From: JBEBSD01 sp040394475
Lineage (GTDB): Bacteria; Bacteroidota; Bacteroidia; Cytophagales; Spirosomataceae
Assembly: GCA_040394475.1 (NCBI GenBank)
Contig: JBEBSD010000047.1
Location: 1 to 49,468, forward strand
Length of the DNA stretch: 49,468 nucleotides
Direction of reading: 5' to 3'
Within the stretch, counting starts at the first letter, position 1. Each line of letters begins with the position of its first letter. The position numbers and the translations under genes were made by a program. Shown one piece after another: positions 16,137 to 25,900 of the stretch. The notes under the pieces are model-generated. The model worked only from the letters and a program-made list of their open reading frames with translations. It searched no databases and had not been told where the DNA came from.

Positions 16137-16280
16137 ATGATGCTTTACTACCAAACGATTACTTAGGTCCTGAAGGACTGCCTGAAAAAACTGATGGAGG
16201 CAGAGGAGTTTTCTTCGTTCAGATTAGTAGGTGGAACTTCACTGAGGGAACCGCCGACCTCCCGGACGTTCGGTTTATAG
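16137..16280 (+). pseudogene. Remnant of an AbiEii/AbiGii-type nucleotidyltransferase toxin
   Basis: ATG ATG at 16137 reads MMLYYQTIT, then an in-frame TAG (16164-16166), then VLKDCLKKLMEAEEF and SSFRLVGGTSL before the frame ends at 16278-16280. Intact AbiEii-like toxins start with M-L-Y/H-x-x-T and reach F-x-L-x-GGT-A/S-L, the nucleotide-binding start of the MNT-like fold, at the same distance. The Asp pair and all later parts are lost. One internal stop plus truncation after GGTSL make it a dead gene; it touches the 3' end of the serine hydrolase gene. Confidence 0.6.
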
Positions 16281-16304
16281 GCTGAATGATTCGTGCAGCG
16301 GGTA

Positions 16305-17462
16305 TTATTGTTCACCAAGAAAAACCCGTAATCGTTCGAAAAAGGCGCCTGCCTGATCATTGTTGATAAAGAAAACGTATCCGTTCTTTTGTTCCTTATA
16401 GAACATGCATCCGGCAAGGAAACCGGGATTGTGCCCGCCATGGGAATACCGGATGCCGCGATCGGTCGGTTCGATCGCAAAACCTAATCCCCAGCCCTTG
16501 ATGTCGCCCCAACCGGCTTCCTGATCATTCGGGATACGGGCTTGTATTTTCAGCATTTCCCCGATACTTTCCTGCTTAACGCCTTTGTTTTCCATGATAG
16601 CTATCAAAAAGCGGGCGTAACTGACGGCCTCTGTATGAAGAGTATTGGCAGCCCCGAAAATGGTAGAGTCTGCATACATCGCGTCTGCTGCCTCCCATTT
16701 GTCGTAAACAGGTCCGCTTTCTGTATACCCGGTCACTTTGTGGCTGCCCATACGGTCGTTCCAACTGAAATAGGCATATTCCATTCCCAGCGGGATGGCC
16801 ACTTCCTGCCGGAACAATGAATCCAGTTTGCCCAGCGTAATCCCGTTAAGATGGGCTACCACCTGTGCCAGGTAATGATACGCTTCGCCGGAATAGGAGA
16901 ACGTTCCCGGTTCGTGCAGCAGGTACATTTCCCGGTCTCCCCATTCACCCGTGTTCGGATCATGCCACCGCCAGTTCGGAAAGCCGGTGGTATGGCTTAA
17001 CACCATCCGCGCCGTCACCTTTCGGTAGCGTGCGTCGTGTTCCAGATCAGGGAATGGCAGGTAGCGGTACAAAGGCGTGTCCAGTTCCAGCAGGCCTTTT
17101 TCTGCCATTTTCATCACAAGGTAAGCAAATACCGGCTTTGAAGTAGAAGCCGCTTCAAACAGGGAATGCTTGTCTGCCTTACGCAGGGAAATGGTGTCGG
17201 CCATGCCCAGTGCCCTGTGGTATACGATTTCGCCGTCATTGATAATGGCAATGGACAGGGCAGGGATCGTCAGCGAGTCCATCTGCTCGCGGAGGAACCG
17301 GTCCATGGCTGCCACACTTATCGATTGGCCGCCAGGGGTAGTGAGGGTTGGTCCGCAGGAGCATGCCGACATCATCAGGCCGGTCAGGATAACCAATGGG
17401 AATTGCCGGGGTTTTGGAGACAGTATTTCTTTCAGGCTGATTTTGATTGTGTTACGTACCAT
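16305..17462 (-). CDS. Serine hydrolase of the beta-lactamase/PBP-like family (lipoprotein)
   Basis: 385 residues from ATG 17462, chosen because it yields a lipoprotein signal ending LMMSAC34; the open frame continues to an ATG at 17606. The catalytic S106-T-S-K109 lies in EAASTSKPVFAY. The second motif is YSG in FSYSGEAYHYL rather than YxN, as in class C-like esterases and D-aminopeptidases, and the third is HGG in YSHGGHNPGF. It probably acts as a periplasmic esterase or peptidase; true beta-lactamase activity is less likely from the YSG motif. It stands alone and is divergent from the alpha/beta hydrolase at 17781. Confidence 0.85.
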   Translation of the reverse strand: MVRNTIKISLKEILSPKPRQFPLVILTGLMMSACSCGPTLTTPGGQSISVAAMDRFLREQMDSLTIPALSIAIINDGEIVYHRALGMADTISLRKADKHSLFEAASTSKPVFAYLVMKMAEKGLLELDTPLYRYLPFPDLEHDARYRKVTARMVLSHTTGFPNWRWHDPNTGEWGDREMYLLHEPGTFSYSGEAYHYLAQVVAHLNGITLGKLDSLFRQEVAIPLGMEYAYFSWNDRMGSHKVTGYTESGPVYDKWEAADAMYADSTIFGAANTLHTEAVSYARFLIAIMENKGVKQESIGEMLKIQARIPNDQEAGWGDIKGWGLGFAIEPTDRGIRYSHGGHNPGFLAGCMFYKEQKNGYVFFINNDQAGAFFERLRVFLGEQ

Positions 17463-17780
17463 CCCGGCTATATTTTTAACGACCTGTTTCAGGAAAACAC
17501 CCCTTGCCGGATGCGGCTTGGTGTCGGGCAATTTCAGTAGTAAAATTAAAAGGTTATCCGGCAAAAGCAAAAGCAGGTGATGGCGGAAGTCTGCAAGGCA
17601 GTCCATTTTCAGCCGGCCTCCCGGTCGGCTGCTATTCGCACCGTTTCCTTCACAGGTAATCTGGCGCGTTCGCCCCCCTTATCCTGTCAATTTCTCCCCC
17701 TGTATTTTTACAAAGAACAGCGTAAATTAGCAACCGGAAGTTGGAATGTTGAAGGCAGATAAAGACACCACCGGCAAAGG
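17463..17780. other. Divergent intergenic region with a stable hairpin
   Basis: This 318-base stretch separates the leftward serine hydrolase from the rightward alpha/beta hydrolase. At 17610-17631 CAGCCGGCC pairs with GGTCGGCTG (9 bp with one G-U) around the loop TCCC; neither side has a T-run, so it is not a standard terminator. The last 90 bases before 17781 become AT-rich (TGTATTTTTACAAAG) and may hold the hydrolase promoter. No further gene is convincing. Confidence 0.4.
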
Positions 17781-18680
17781 ATGAATAAGACAGTAGTAAA
17801 ACAGCTCCTCGTATGCGTCACGTTGGCTGCGCCGGCATTGGTTTCATGCAAGGGGAAGGAAACAAAAACGGCCACGAACGATATGGCAACAACCGACAGC
17901 CTGACTTTCAGAAGCGGCTATTCCGAGGTGAACGGACTGAAAATGTACTATGAAATCTACGGGGAAGGCAGGCCCCTGCTATTGATCCACGGCGGCGGTT
18001 CTACCATCCAGACAACTTTCGGAAGGGTGATTCCCCGACTGGCCCGGCAGCGACAGGTAATCGGTGTGGAATTGCAGGCGCATGGGAGGACCAACGACAG
18101 GAATGCGGACCTTACCTTTGAGCAGGACGCAGATGACATCGCCGTACTGCTTGACAACCTGGGCATCGACCGGGTAGACTTGTTTGGGTTCAGCAACGGC
18201 GGCACGACAGCTTTGCAGATGGCGATCCGCCACCCGGACAAGATCGGCAGAGTTATTGCGGCTTCGGCGCTTTGCAAACGCAGCGGCGTACATCCGCAGT
18301 TCTGGGAGTTCATGCAGCAGGCTCGGCTGGAAAATATGCCCGGGGCATTGCAGGAGGCCTATCGGGAAGTCGCGCCGGATCCGGGCGGTTTGCAGGTCAT
18401 GCACGACAGGGATGCAAAGCGGATGGTCCACTTTAAGGACATTCCCGATGAACGGATCAAATCCATCAAAGCGCCGACCCTGTTCCTCATCGGAGACCAG
18501 GATGTGATCACCCCGGAACACGCGCTTGAAATGCACGGACTGGTTGCCGGCTCGCGGCTGGCCATCATACCGGGTGGTCACGGTGAATACATCGGAGAAA
18601 TCATGACCTTGAAACCCGGCTACAGGGAAAGCGATTTCGTCGTTCCGATGATCGAAAACTTTCTCGACCAACACTACTAA
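17781..18680 (+). CDS. Alpha/beta-fold hydrolase lipoprotein
   Basis: 299 residues. The signal MNKTVVKQLLVCVTLAAPALVSC places the lipid Cys at 23. The alpha/beta hydrolase core starts at ~45: oxyanion-hole LLLIHGGG (67-73), nucleophile elbow G136-F-S138-N-G, acid D241 in LIGDQDVITPE and base H267 in IPGGHGEY, a complete triad. This family splits esters, lactones or amides; the substrate is not evident. It is encoded singly, divergent from the serine hydrolase and convergent with the beta-helix gene. Confidence 0.88.
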   Translation: MNKTVVKQLLVCVTLAAPALVSCKGKETKTATNDMATTDSLTFRSGYSEVNGLKMYYEIYGEGRPLLLIHGGGSTIQTTFGRVIPRLARQRQVIGVELQAHGRTNDRNADLTFEQDADDIAVLLDNLGIDRVDLFGFSNGGTTALQMAIRHPDKIGRVIAASALCKRSGVHPQFWEFMQQARLENMPGALQEAYREVAPDPGGLQVMHDRDAKRMVHFKDIPDERIKSIKAPTLFLIGDQDVITPEHALEMHGLVAGSRLAIIPGGHGEYIGEIMTLKPGYRESDFVVPMIENFLDQHY

Positions 18681-18829
18681 AAAATGACCGACCGCGACGG
18701 TCCCACGCCTACAGCAAAATCGGTTGTCATGATCGGAAGCAATGAAGATGCGGGGCTTCTGATTGATCCCGATTCGGTTTTATCCGGGATCCTTTTCACG
18801 ACATCTGCTAGGCCATCATTCAATCAATT

Positions 18830-21800
18830 TTATCGGACAATTAGCACTTTGGTGGATTTGGTGTCGCCATTTTTGAGGGTTAGGGTCAGGATATAGTTGC
18901 CCGGGGCGATTTGGGAAATGTCGATTTCTTCCGGGATTTCCTGGCGGTAAGCGAAAACCGGTTTGCCGGCCAAGTTGAGCAGCCTTATCCCCACGACTTC
19001 ATCCGCATCCGTACTTTTCCACCGGATTCTCAGCGAGCTGGAAGCCGGATTGGGATAGACAGCCGCGGTAAGCTCCTGGTTAAATTGCAGATTCCTGATT
19101 TGACTGTAAGCAAATGTTCCGTCGAGATCGATCATTTTAAGACGGTAAAAATTCATCCCGTTTTCAGGGTTTTTGTGTAGATAGGCGTAGGAAGTGTTGG
19201 TGGCAGATTCCTTTTTCGCGGCTATCCGGCCAATCATTTCCCAGTTTCTGCCGTTGAGGCTGTGTTCAATCTCAAAATGGGAGCTGTTGCTTTCCGTACT
19301 GGTCTGCCAGTTTAGCGAGGCCCTGTCTTCGTTTTTACGTGCTTCAAAAGACACAAGTGTTACAGGAAGCGTATTTTCAGACTGCCCCGATGCAAAAAAG
19401 CCGCTGAACGAGGTAACGGGAAATGTCACACTGTAAATCGTACCATCGTCGCTTAGTGAGACGGTCAGATCAGTAATAATTTCCATCGATCCGGGATAAG
19501 AGCCGGGAAGCCCGCTGGCGCTGCTGCCGTGGTATTGTACAATCTTTAAGTTAGCCGGGAGTGACGCATTATGGGCATTCCCGTAAGCCGTATTGTAATC
19601 GTCAAACTCCTGTTTGGTAAAGAACAGCGTCACATTAGCCGGACCTTCATTGTCAGGGGTCAGGTCAAAATGCCGTTTCACAAAAACTTTCTGACCTTCC
19701 GTAATCGTTTGTCCTGAAGCCAGGTAGGCTTTGGCTGTAATTTCACCCGTTATGGGCATTCCGCCAAATTCATTGGGTTCCCCCGTCGGCTCTATAAGGG
19801 CAATGGTTTCACAGCTTTCGGAAATCCCGGTTATGCCCAGATATACAGGCAATCTGACGGTCTTATCAAACGCCGGGAGGGCCAGAGCCATGGGTATTCC
19901 CTGGTACTCAAAGGCGCCCATATCAATGGATGTGTTAAAAACTCTTGGATTGCCCAGGAAATCTTTCGATTCGGTATACGATGGCGAGTCGCCGCCCCGG
20001 TTGATCACAGGGGAGCATGAACGGAGTGAATAGTCGCCGCTTGCGGGATCAACAAATTGAGGATCGGTCCAGCCATCCAGGTTTCCTGTGCTGGCATTTG
20101 GTCCAAAACCCTGTATCAGTGAGAGATATCGGGTACTCTCGTTAGCGCCATCCGTGATTCCGCTGCTGTTTCCAAAGATTATCGTATTAAAAATAAAGGC
20201 TTCTCCGAAACCGACGGTCGCCATGGCGCCGGCCGATTCCGCTGTATTTCCACTGAAAGTAGTATTGGTTAGCTGCATCATGCCGTCGAGGTTGTAAACA
20301 CCTCCGCCCTTGCCAGAGGCAACATTTTCTGTTATAAGGCAATTGAGAATATAGCCATCTGATAAGTCACCGGCCCAGACCCCGCCTCCGTCGCCATTCG
20401 TCGCCTCATTATCGGCAATGAGTGTGTTGGTTAAGTAAAGCGCCCCGTCCACATTAAATAGCCCGCCGCCATTATACTCGGCTTTGTTATTGATAAACGT
20501 ACAGTTATTGATGGAGGTTAACACGTTATAATTATACATTCCGCCTCCCTCATGAGCAGTGCCGCCTGTCACGGTAAATCCGTCGAAAATAACCGCATAG
20601 CCGGGCTCGTTGTTTATAGTTTCAATCACGCTGCTGCCGTTTCCTCTGAGCACAGTCGCATTGGGCACGATTCCGCGCGCAACCGGGAAGGGGCGCTGAT
20701 CAAGCGATAGTTCGTCGCCTTCAAAGCCGCCGTAAAAGTTGACGCCCATAACCAGATGAAATGACTCGCCCGGATCCGGTTGATATTCTCCCTTTGCAAC
20801 CCAGATCTCATCCTCATTTCCAGCGCTGTTCACTGCCTGTGTCAACGTCGGGAAAGCACTTTCCCAGCTAAGCCCGGTCGGGTTTACGGCTGTGCTGGAC
20901 GCATTCACATGCCATGTGGCCTTTGACGGAATTTCAAAAGCGCCCAGATCGATCACATTATTCAGTTGCCGGGGACCATTTGCCAGGTCAGCTTTGTCAC
21001 CGCCTTCACCCGGAAACAGTGAAAAGTCGGTTGCAGGATCTCCTGCATTGATGACCGGACTGGTTTTCGCCTGTTTGAAATTCTCGTTGTAAATAGCCTC
21101 AAACTTCGGATCGGCATCCAGGATATGATCACCCCCTGCAAAGCCGCCCTGTATGAGGCTGTACGCGACAGTTATAGTGCCCGTCAGGTTTGTATGGTTC
21201 GAAATACTGCTGATGCCGGCGGTGATATACGGGTCTGCATTGTTCCAGATGATACTGTTCCGGATCACCACATTAGAGGCGCCGCGGCTGTAAATGCCGG
21301 CGCCGTTGCCATCTGCGCTGTTTCCCGAAACGGTATTTTGAGTAATCGTGCAGTTGGTCAAAACCGGTGACGCGTTCCGGTTAAAAATGGCGCCGCCAGT
21401 CCCCTCGTCGCTCCCAACGGCCTGATTGTTGAAAAACAGACACTGAATGATAGCCGGGTTTGAATTATCATTGTACATAGCGCCGCCCCTGGCCACCTCC
21501 GCGGTGGTTGAACCCGCTTTATTGTTAACGAAAACACAATTGACAATCGTGGGCGAGGAATTGAGGTTATACATGCCGCCGCCCAAATAACGGCCGTCTG
21601 CAAGAAATCCGCTTCCGTCCGAAATATGAAAGCCATCCAGCACAGCAGAATTATTGACCGAAACATTATAAAGCACCGTCGAACTTCTGCCGGCGAGAAC
21701 GGTCTTATGCTCGAGAAAATTACGATCCTGGATGGAGCTTTCTCCTCCCGAAAAGCCGCCGAAGAGCTTCACGTTATTGAGCATTTTAAAAGTTCCCTCG

Positions 21801-22576
21801 CTTTGCAGCGGCTGGTAAATGCCCTGCGCAACCCAGATTTGGGTAATCGAAGGCTTTTGTGCCGCTACGAGCAAAGCAAGGCCCGGTTCCTGTAACGCAG
21901 TGTCCCAGCTGCTGCCTGTCCCGTCCGGCGACGCACCCTGCTTCACATAGACAATTCCGTTGGCATCGGGGTCGACAAGGGTTTTAATGTCAAAACTACG
22001 TACCGGGCCAACTATTTCCAGGTCGTCAATATGGGTGAAATTCCAGTTGTTATCCGTACCGTTTTGAACGGTTATCTTGATGGTGAAGGTATTTCTTAAA
22101 ACCAGGTCTTTCGTTCTCGTAATGCCTGTAAGGCTGGCATTTGAAGTAAATGAGGCGCCATAATTTTCATCGTTGACTTTTATCTGAAAGGTCGCATTGT
22201 CACCTGACAAATATTTCAGGACGATATCTGAAAGGGCCAATTCATACCCGGGAGGCAGGCTCAATGTCAGCACATACACATGATTGCGACCCAGAATGGC
22301 GATTCCCGGGTCGGCGCCGTAGCCGCGGAAATAAATGGATCCGCCTGTCGATGACCAGGATGCGGTCATTAAAGGATGGATGTAGGACGGCGCATTCAGG
22401 TTTTCATTGTTGAAATTGTGCACATAACCAGCCCTTGCAGGGGTAGCACTGAACAAAGCGATCGCAAGCAGGACGCCTATCCAGTGCCCGGGTTTTACCA
22501 GCGAGCCAATGCCTGGGGGCCGGCTGGTCCTGAGGTAGCCGGTCGCTCTTCCAAAAAAGGTGCGTAAAGATTCCAT
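18830..22576 (-). CDS. Right-handed beta-helix (choice-of-anchor Q type) T9SS cargo protein
   Basis: 1248 residues. A long n-region precedes the signal core (HWIGVLLAIALFSATPARA). After an N-terminal beta-sandwich (~50-195), two parallel beta-helix blocks (~205-540 and ~550-880) show repeated short turns such as GGGMYNLNSSPTIVNC, GGAMYNDNSNPAI, GGAIFNRNASPVL, GGGMYNYN, GGGLFNVDG and GGGVYNLDG. Both blocks end in a P-V-I-N-x-G-D and G-A-F-E pattern (SPVINAGDPATD, DLGAFEIP; SPVINRGGDSP, DMGAFEYQG), the choice-of-anchor Q layout. A region with an LPVTLVSFEARK module follows, then a T9SS type A domain (AVYPNPASSSL). It is a surface or secreted adhesin or carbohydrate-active protein; helix repeats alone do not show lyase residues. 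Confidence 0.85.
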   Translation of the reverse strand: MESLRTFFGRATGYLRTSRPPGIGSLVKPGHWIGVLLAIALFSATPARAGYVHNFNNENLNAPSYIHPLMTASWSSTGGSIYFRGYGADPGIAILGRNHVYVLTLSLPPGYELALSDIVLKYLSGDNATFQIKVNDENYGASFTSNASLTGITRTKDLVLRNTFTIKITVQNGTDNNWNFTHIDDLEIVGPVRSFDIKTLVDPDANGIVYVKQGASPDGTGSSWDTALQEPGLALLVAAQKPSITQIWVAQGIYQPLQSEGTFKMLNNVKLFGGFSGGESSIQDRNFLEHKTVLAGRSSTVLYNVSVNNSAVLDGFHISDGSGFLADGRYLGGGMYNLNSSPTIVNCVFVNNKAGSTTAEVARGGAMYNDNSNPAIIQCLFFNNQAVGSDEGTGGAIFNRNASPVLTNCTITQNTVSGNSADGNGAGIYSRGASNVVIRNSIIWNNADPYITAGISSISNHTNLTGTITVAYSLIQGGFAGGDHILDADPKFEAIYNENFKQAKTSPVINAGDPATDFSLFPGEGGDKADLANGPRQLNNVIDLGAFEIPSKATWHVNASSTAVNPTGLSWESAFPTLTQAVNSAGNEDEIWVAKGEYQPDPGESFHLVMGVNFYGGFEGDELSLDQRPFPVARGIVPNATVLRGNGSSVIETINNEPGYAVIFDGFTVTGGTAHEGGGMYNYNVLTSINNCTFINNKAEYNGGGLFNVDGALYLTNTLIADNEATNGDGGGVWAGDLSDGYILNCLITENVASGKGGGVYNLDGMMQLTNTTFSGNTAESAGAMATVGFGEAFIFNTIIFGNSSGITDGANESTRYLSLIQGFGPNASTGNLDGWTDPQFVDPASGDYSLRSCSPVINRGGDSPSYTESKDFLGNPRVFNTSIDMGAFEYQGIPMALALPAFDKTVRLPVYLGITGISESCETIALIEPTGEPNEFGGMPITGEITAKAYLASGQTITEGQKVFVKRHFDLTPDNEGPANVTLFFTKQEFDDYNTAYGNAHNASLPANLKIVQYHGSSASGLPGSYPGSMEIITDLTVSLSDDGTIYSVTFPVTSFSGFFASGQSENTLPVTLVSFEARKNEDRASLNWQTSTESNSSHFEIEHSLNGRNWEMIGRIAAKKESATNTSYAYLHKNPENGMNFYRLKMIDLDGTFAYSQIRNLQFNQELTAAVYPNPASSSLRIRWKSTDADEVVGIRLLNLAGKPVFAYRQEIPEEIDISQIAPGNYILTLTLKNGDTKSTKVLIVR

Positions 22577-22905
22577 GAGTAGTTATCGGTCAATCTGAAT
22601 TATTTGTGCACGCAAGATTGTCGGATCAGCGAGAAATAATTGTCAATTTTCAGCCAGATAATGTTCAATTTTCACCAAAGGACCCCAATAATTAGCTATA
22701 TTTCCTGTGTATAAAAGGGTATCGGCTTTCGACAGTCAGCTATCAGCCGCTCAGAGCAGACCCCTTGTTTATCGACGGTTTATTTGCCGATTTCCGATCG
22801 CTGACAGCTAATTGCTGACATCTGATTGCTGACAGCTGATTTCCGACAGCTGATCGCTCACAACTTAGTCCGAAAGGTTCCATTTTTTTAACGACATTAC
22901 CGAGC
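22577..22905. other. Divergent intergenic region upstream of hybrid sensor 1
   Basis: This 329-base spacer separates the leftward beta-helix gene from the rightward hybrid sensor. It contains TATATTTC at 22697-22704, one base off the TAnnTTTG promoter element, though without a convincing TTTG at the right distance, and a cluster of 14-base tandem repeats (22800-22855). No gene is supported. Confidence 0.4.
22800..22855. repeat. Four imperfect 14-bp tandem repeats
   Basis: Units GCTGACAGCTAATT (22800), GCTGACATCTGATT (22814), GCTGACAGCTGATT (22828) and TCCGACAGCTGATC (22842) are head to tail. The core AGCTGACAGCTG-like sequence contains the palindrome CAGCTG and related words continue upstream (GTCAGCTATCAGCCGCTCAG, about 22733-22752). 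The array ends about 50 bases before the sensor ATG. It could be a simple-sequence expansion or a set of binding sites. Confidence 0.6.
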
Positions 22906-25900
22906 ATGTTTATAGCTCAAAAACGCGGATACATTTTTCTGCTCCTGCATTTCGTTCAATTGACCGGACAGCTCGGAGGGTTGGCCGCTGCCCAGGCAGC
23001 AAGCTTTCCGCAACCCGAAGTCTTATCCACGAAACAGGGCCTGCCCCAGGGCTTTATCCCCTCCATTCTTCAGGATTCAAGAGGCTTCATCTGGATTGCA
23101 ACACGCGACGGTTTGTGTCGCTTCGACGGACGTAAATTCAGCGTTTACCGGCCCGGAACACACCCTTCACTCTCTTCGCTCGGTTTGGAAGGCATGCAAA
23201 TTGGCCCTGACAATAAAATATGGATTGCTGCTGACCAGGGTGCCATTGATATTTTTGACCCGCTTACCGAAACTGTTTTCAATTATTCCAGCCAGTCATT
23301 TTATCAAAAAGCATTCGGTAAGTCTTTTTTGAGGAGAATGTACCTCGATAAGCAAAACCGGATGTGGCTGGTTTTTAATGAACCGGGCATCGCCTGCATC
23401 GACCTTGCCACCAACAGCATACAATGGTACAGGCAGGATGTAGAGAGATTCGGCCCGATTGCGGAAAGCGTTGTCAGGGATATTCATGAAGACAAAAACG
23501 GAACACTGTGGGTGGCCACAAGGGCCGGCCTTTTCCGGCTGTTGAAAGGATCTGAGACGTTTGAAAAATACAAACCGGCCAACGTTCTGTATGCAAAAAT
23601 TGATAAAACCATTTACGCAACCTACGATCGTCCCAACGGTGAAATGCTGGTGCTGGCAGAAAATGAGGTCGGCGTCCTCCGCCCCGCCAGCGGCGACATT
23701 CGCCTTTACCCGGCGCTGACTGAGGAAAGAACAGAGTATAAGCACGACATTGTTTCGGACAGTCAAGGAAACAGTTACTTCTATCGCATGCACCAGCTTT
23801 ACCGGTTCAGTGACAAGGACGGCTTGCAGTTACTTCCCGTACAAACCGCAATTTCCGAATTTAAAAGTTTATATGTCGACCGCTCCGACGTGCTGTGGGC
23901 CGGAAGCAACGGCCAGGGCGTGCGGAAATACAATCTCAGGGCCGCTTATTTTAAAGCATCTCCTTACAGGAGCGATTTCATCACCGATCTTTTCGTGAAT
24001 TTTCTGGGAATGCCGGAGTCGGAACGTTCCGGAATGGCCGCTGATATGTTCTCTTACAACTTTCGGTACGCCATTGATCCGGACCAGAATATTTGGTTTA
24101 ATGACGGCCGGACACCGTTTTATAAATTCGATCCCGGCTCGAAATCTTTGAGCACAATCCGGTTTCCGTTTGCAATTGACAATCAATCGAACCCGGAGCA
24201 GCCCGTTCCGCTTGCTGCGGATCCGGATGGGCGCATGTGGGCAGTACATGATACCCTGGCCATGTTTTACGAGGACGGCGCGTGGCATCCATTCAGGCAC
24301 CGGCTGCCTCCGGGAATGCAGTCGGGGATTTTGCAGATTGTGGTGGATAAACAAAAGCTCTGGATGGCCACCGCTTCCGACGGTCTTTACAATGTTGACC
24401 GTGAGAACGGAATGATCGCGCAATACAGGCACAACCCGGACGACTCCAATTCCTTAGGCAACGATAATTTGTATGGTCTTTTCAGCGATCCGCTTGACGA
24501 AAACCTGCTTTGGATCGGGACTTTTGGCGGCGGCTTATGTAGTTTCAACAAGCAATCGGGACTTTTCAGAAGGCTTACCAGGCAGCAGGGACTTCCAAAT
24601 GATGTCGTGTATGCGGCGATCCCCGATTGCCTCGGAAATGTGTGGGTTGCAACCAATCAGGGGCTATCTCAGGTAAACCGGAACACCTTTAAGGTCCTCC
24701 GTACCTATACGCGTGAAGACGGGCTGATGGCGGACGAATTCAATCGCTTTCATTCGCTGCGGCTTGCCGACGACCGGATTTTCCTTGGCGGGGTTGAGGG
24801 CATCACTACTTTTGATCCGGCGCAATCCAACGAGGACGACTATCACCCGCCGGTTTTTATCACATCCATTTCGGTCAACAATAACCCTGTTTCGAAAGGC
24901 CGTTTAACGAAAGACCTTCCGGTGTCCGCACTATCGGATTTGACGCTTAACCACGATCAAAACTTCATAGCCATCGGGTTCGCTGCCATGCAGTTTAACC
25001 GGAGTGATCACGTCAAATACCGGTACCAACTGGCGGGCCTGGAGGATGACTGGATAGAAACCGAAGAACCCGTCACCAACTACACCGATCTCGCGCCAGG
25101 GAACTATACACTTCGTTTGAACGCCTCCAATACAGCGGGGACCTGGAGCGACCATATCGCGACATTGCACCTTGTTATACATCCTCCCTGGTGGCGCACG
25201 TGGTGGGCCTATCTGCTGTATGCACTGGTTTTGACCTTAAGCCTCTACGGGATTGTGACAACCTATGTTAACCGCCTTAAACTGAAGCAATCCATCGCAT
25301 TCTCGCAAAAAGAGATGATTTTACAGCAGAAGGAAGCGGCACAACTGCGGGAGTTAGATCATATGAAGACCCGCTTTTTTTCAAATATTACGCATGAATT
25401 CCGCACGCCGCTGACACTCATCCTGGCACCCGCCGACCAAATGCTGCAGGAGCCCAGAGCAGACGGTGACAGCAATCGGCTTTCACTCATTACACGCAAT
25501 GCGCAGCAGCTGCTTGGGCTTGTCAACCAGCTGCTCGACCTGTCAAAACTGGAATCGGGAACGATCAGAATTAACGAGACACAAGGCGACCCGGCTGATT
25601 TTGTCGGTATGATCGTTCGGGGATTTGAAAACAAAGCACAGTTGAAAAACAGTGTGTTGGGCTATGAGAATGATTCCACCGGCCAACTTTACTGGTTTGA
25701 CCATGAGAAACTGGAAAGAGTCCTGAATAACCTTATTTCAAATGCGATCAAGTTCACCGGCGAAAACGGCCGCATCCGGGTTGCGCTGCAAACGGATCCG
25801 CATGGGATTCAGATTTCGGTAAGCGACGACGGAACCGGCATCCCGAAGGATAAAGCCGGCCACGTTTTTGACCGTTTTTATCAGGTCGGGGACCAAGAGT

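Noticed and set aside
18684..18896. 70-codon frame right after the alpha/beta hydrolase
   Set aside because: It runs into the 3' end of the convergent beta-helix gene and resembles no known protein; most likely non-coding spacer.
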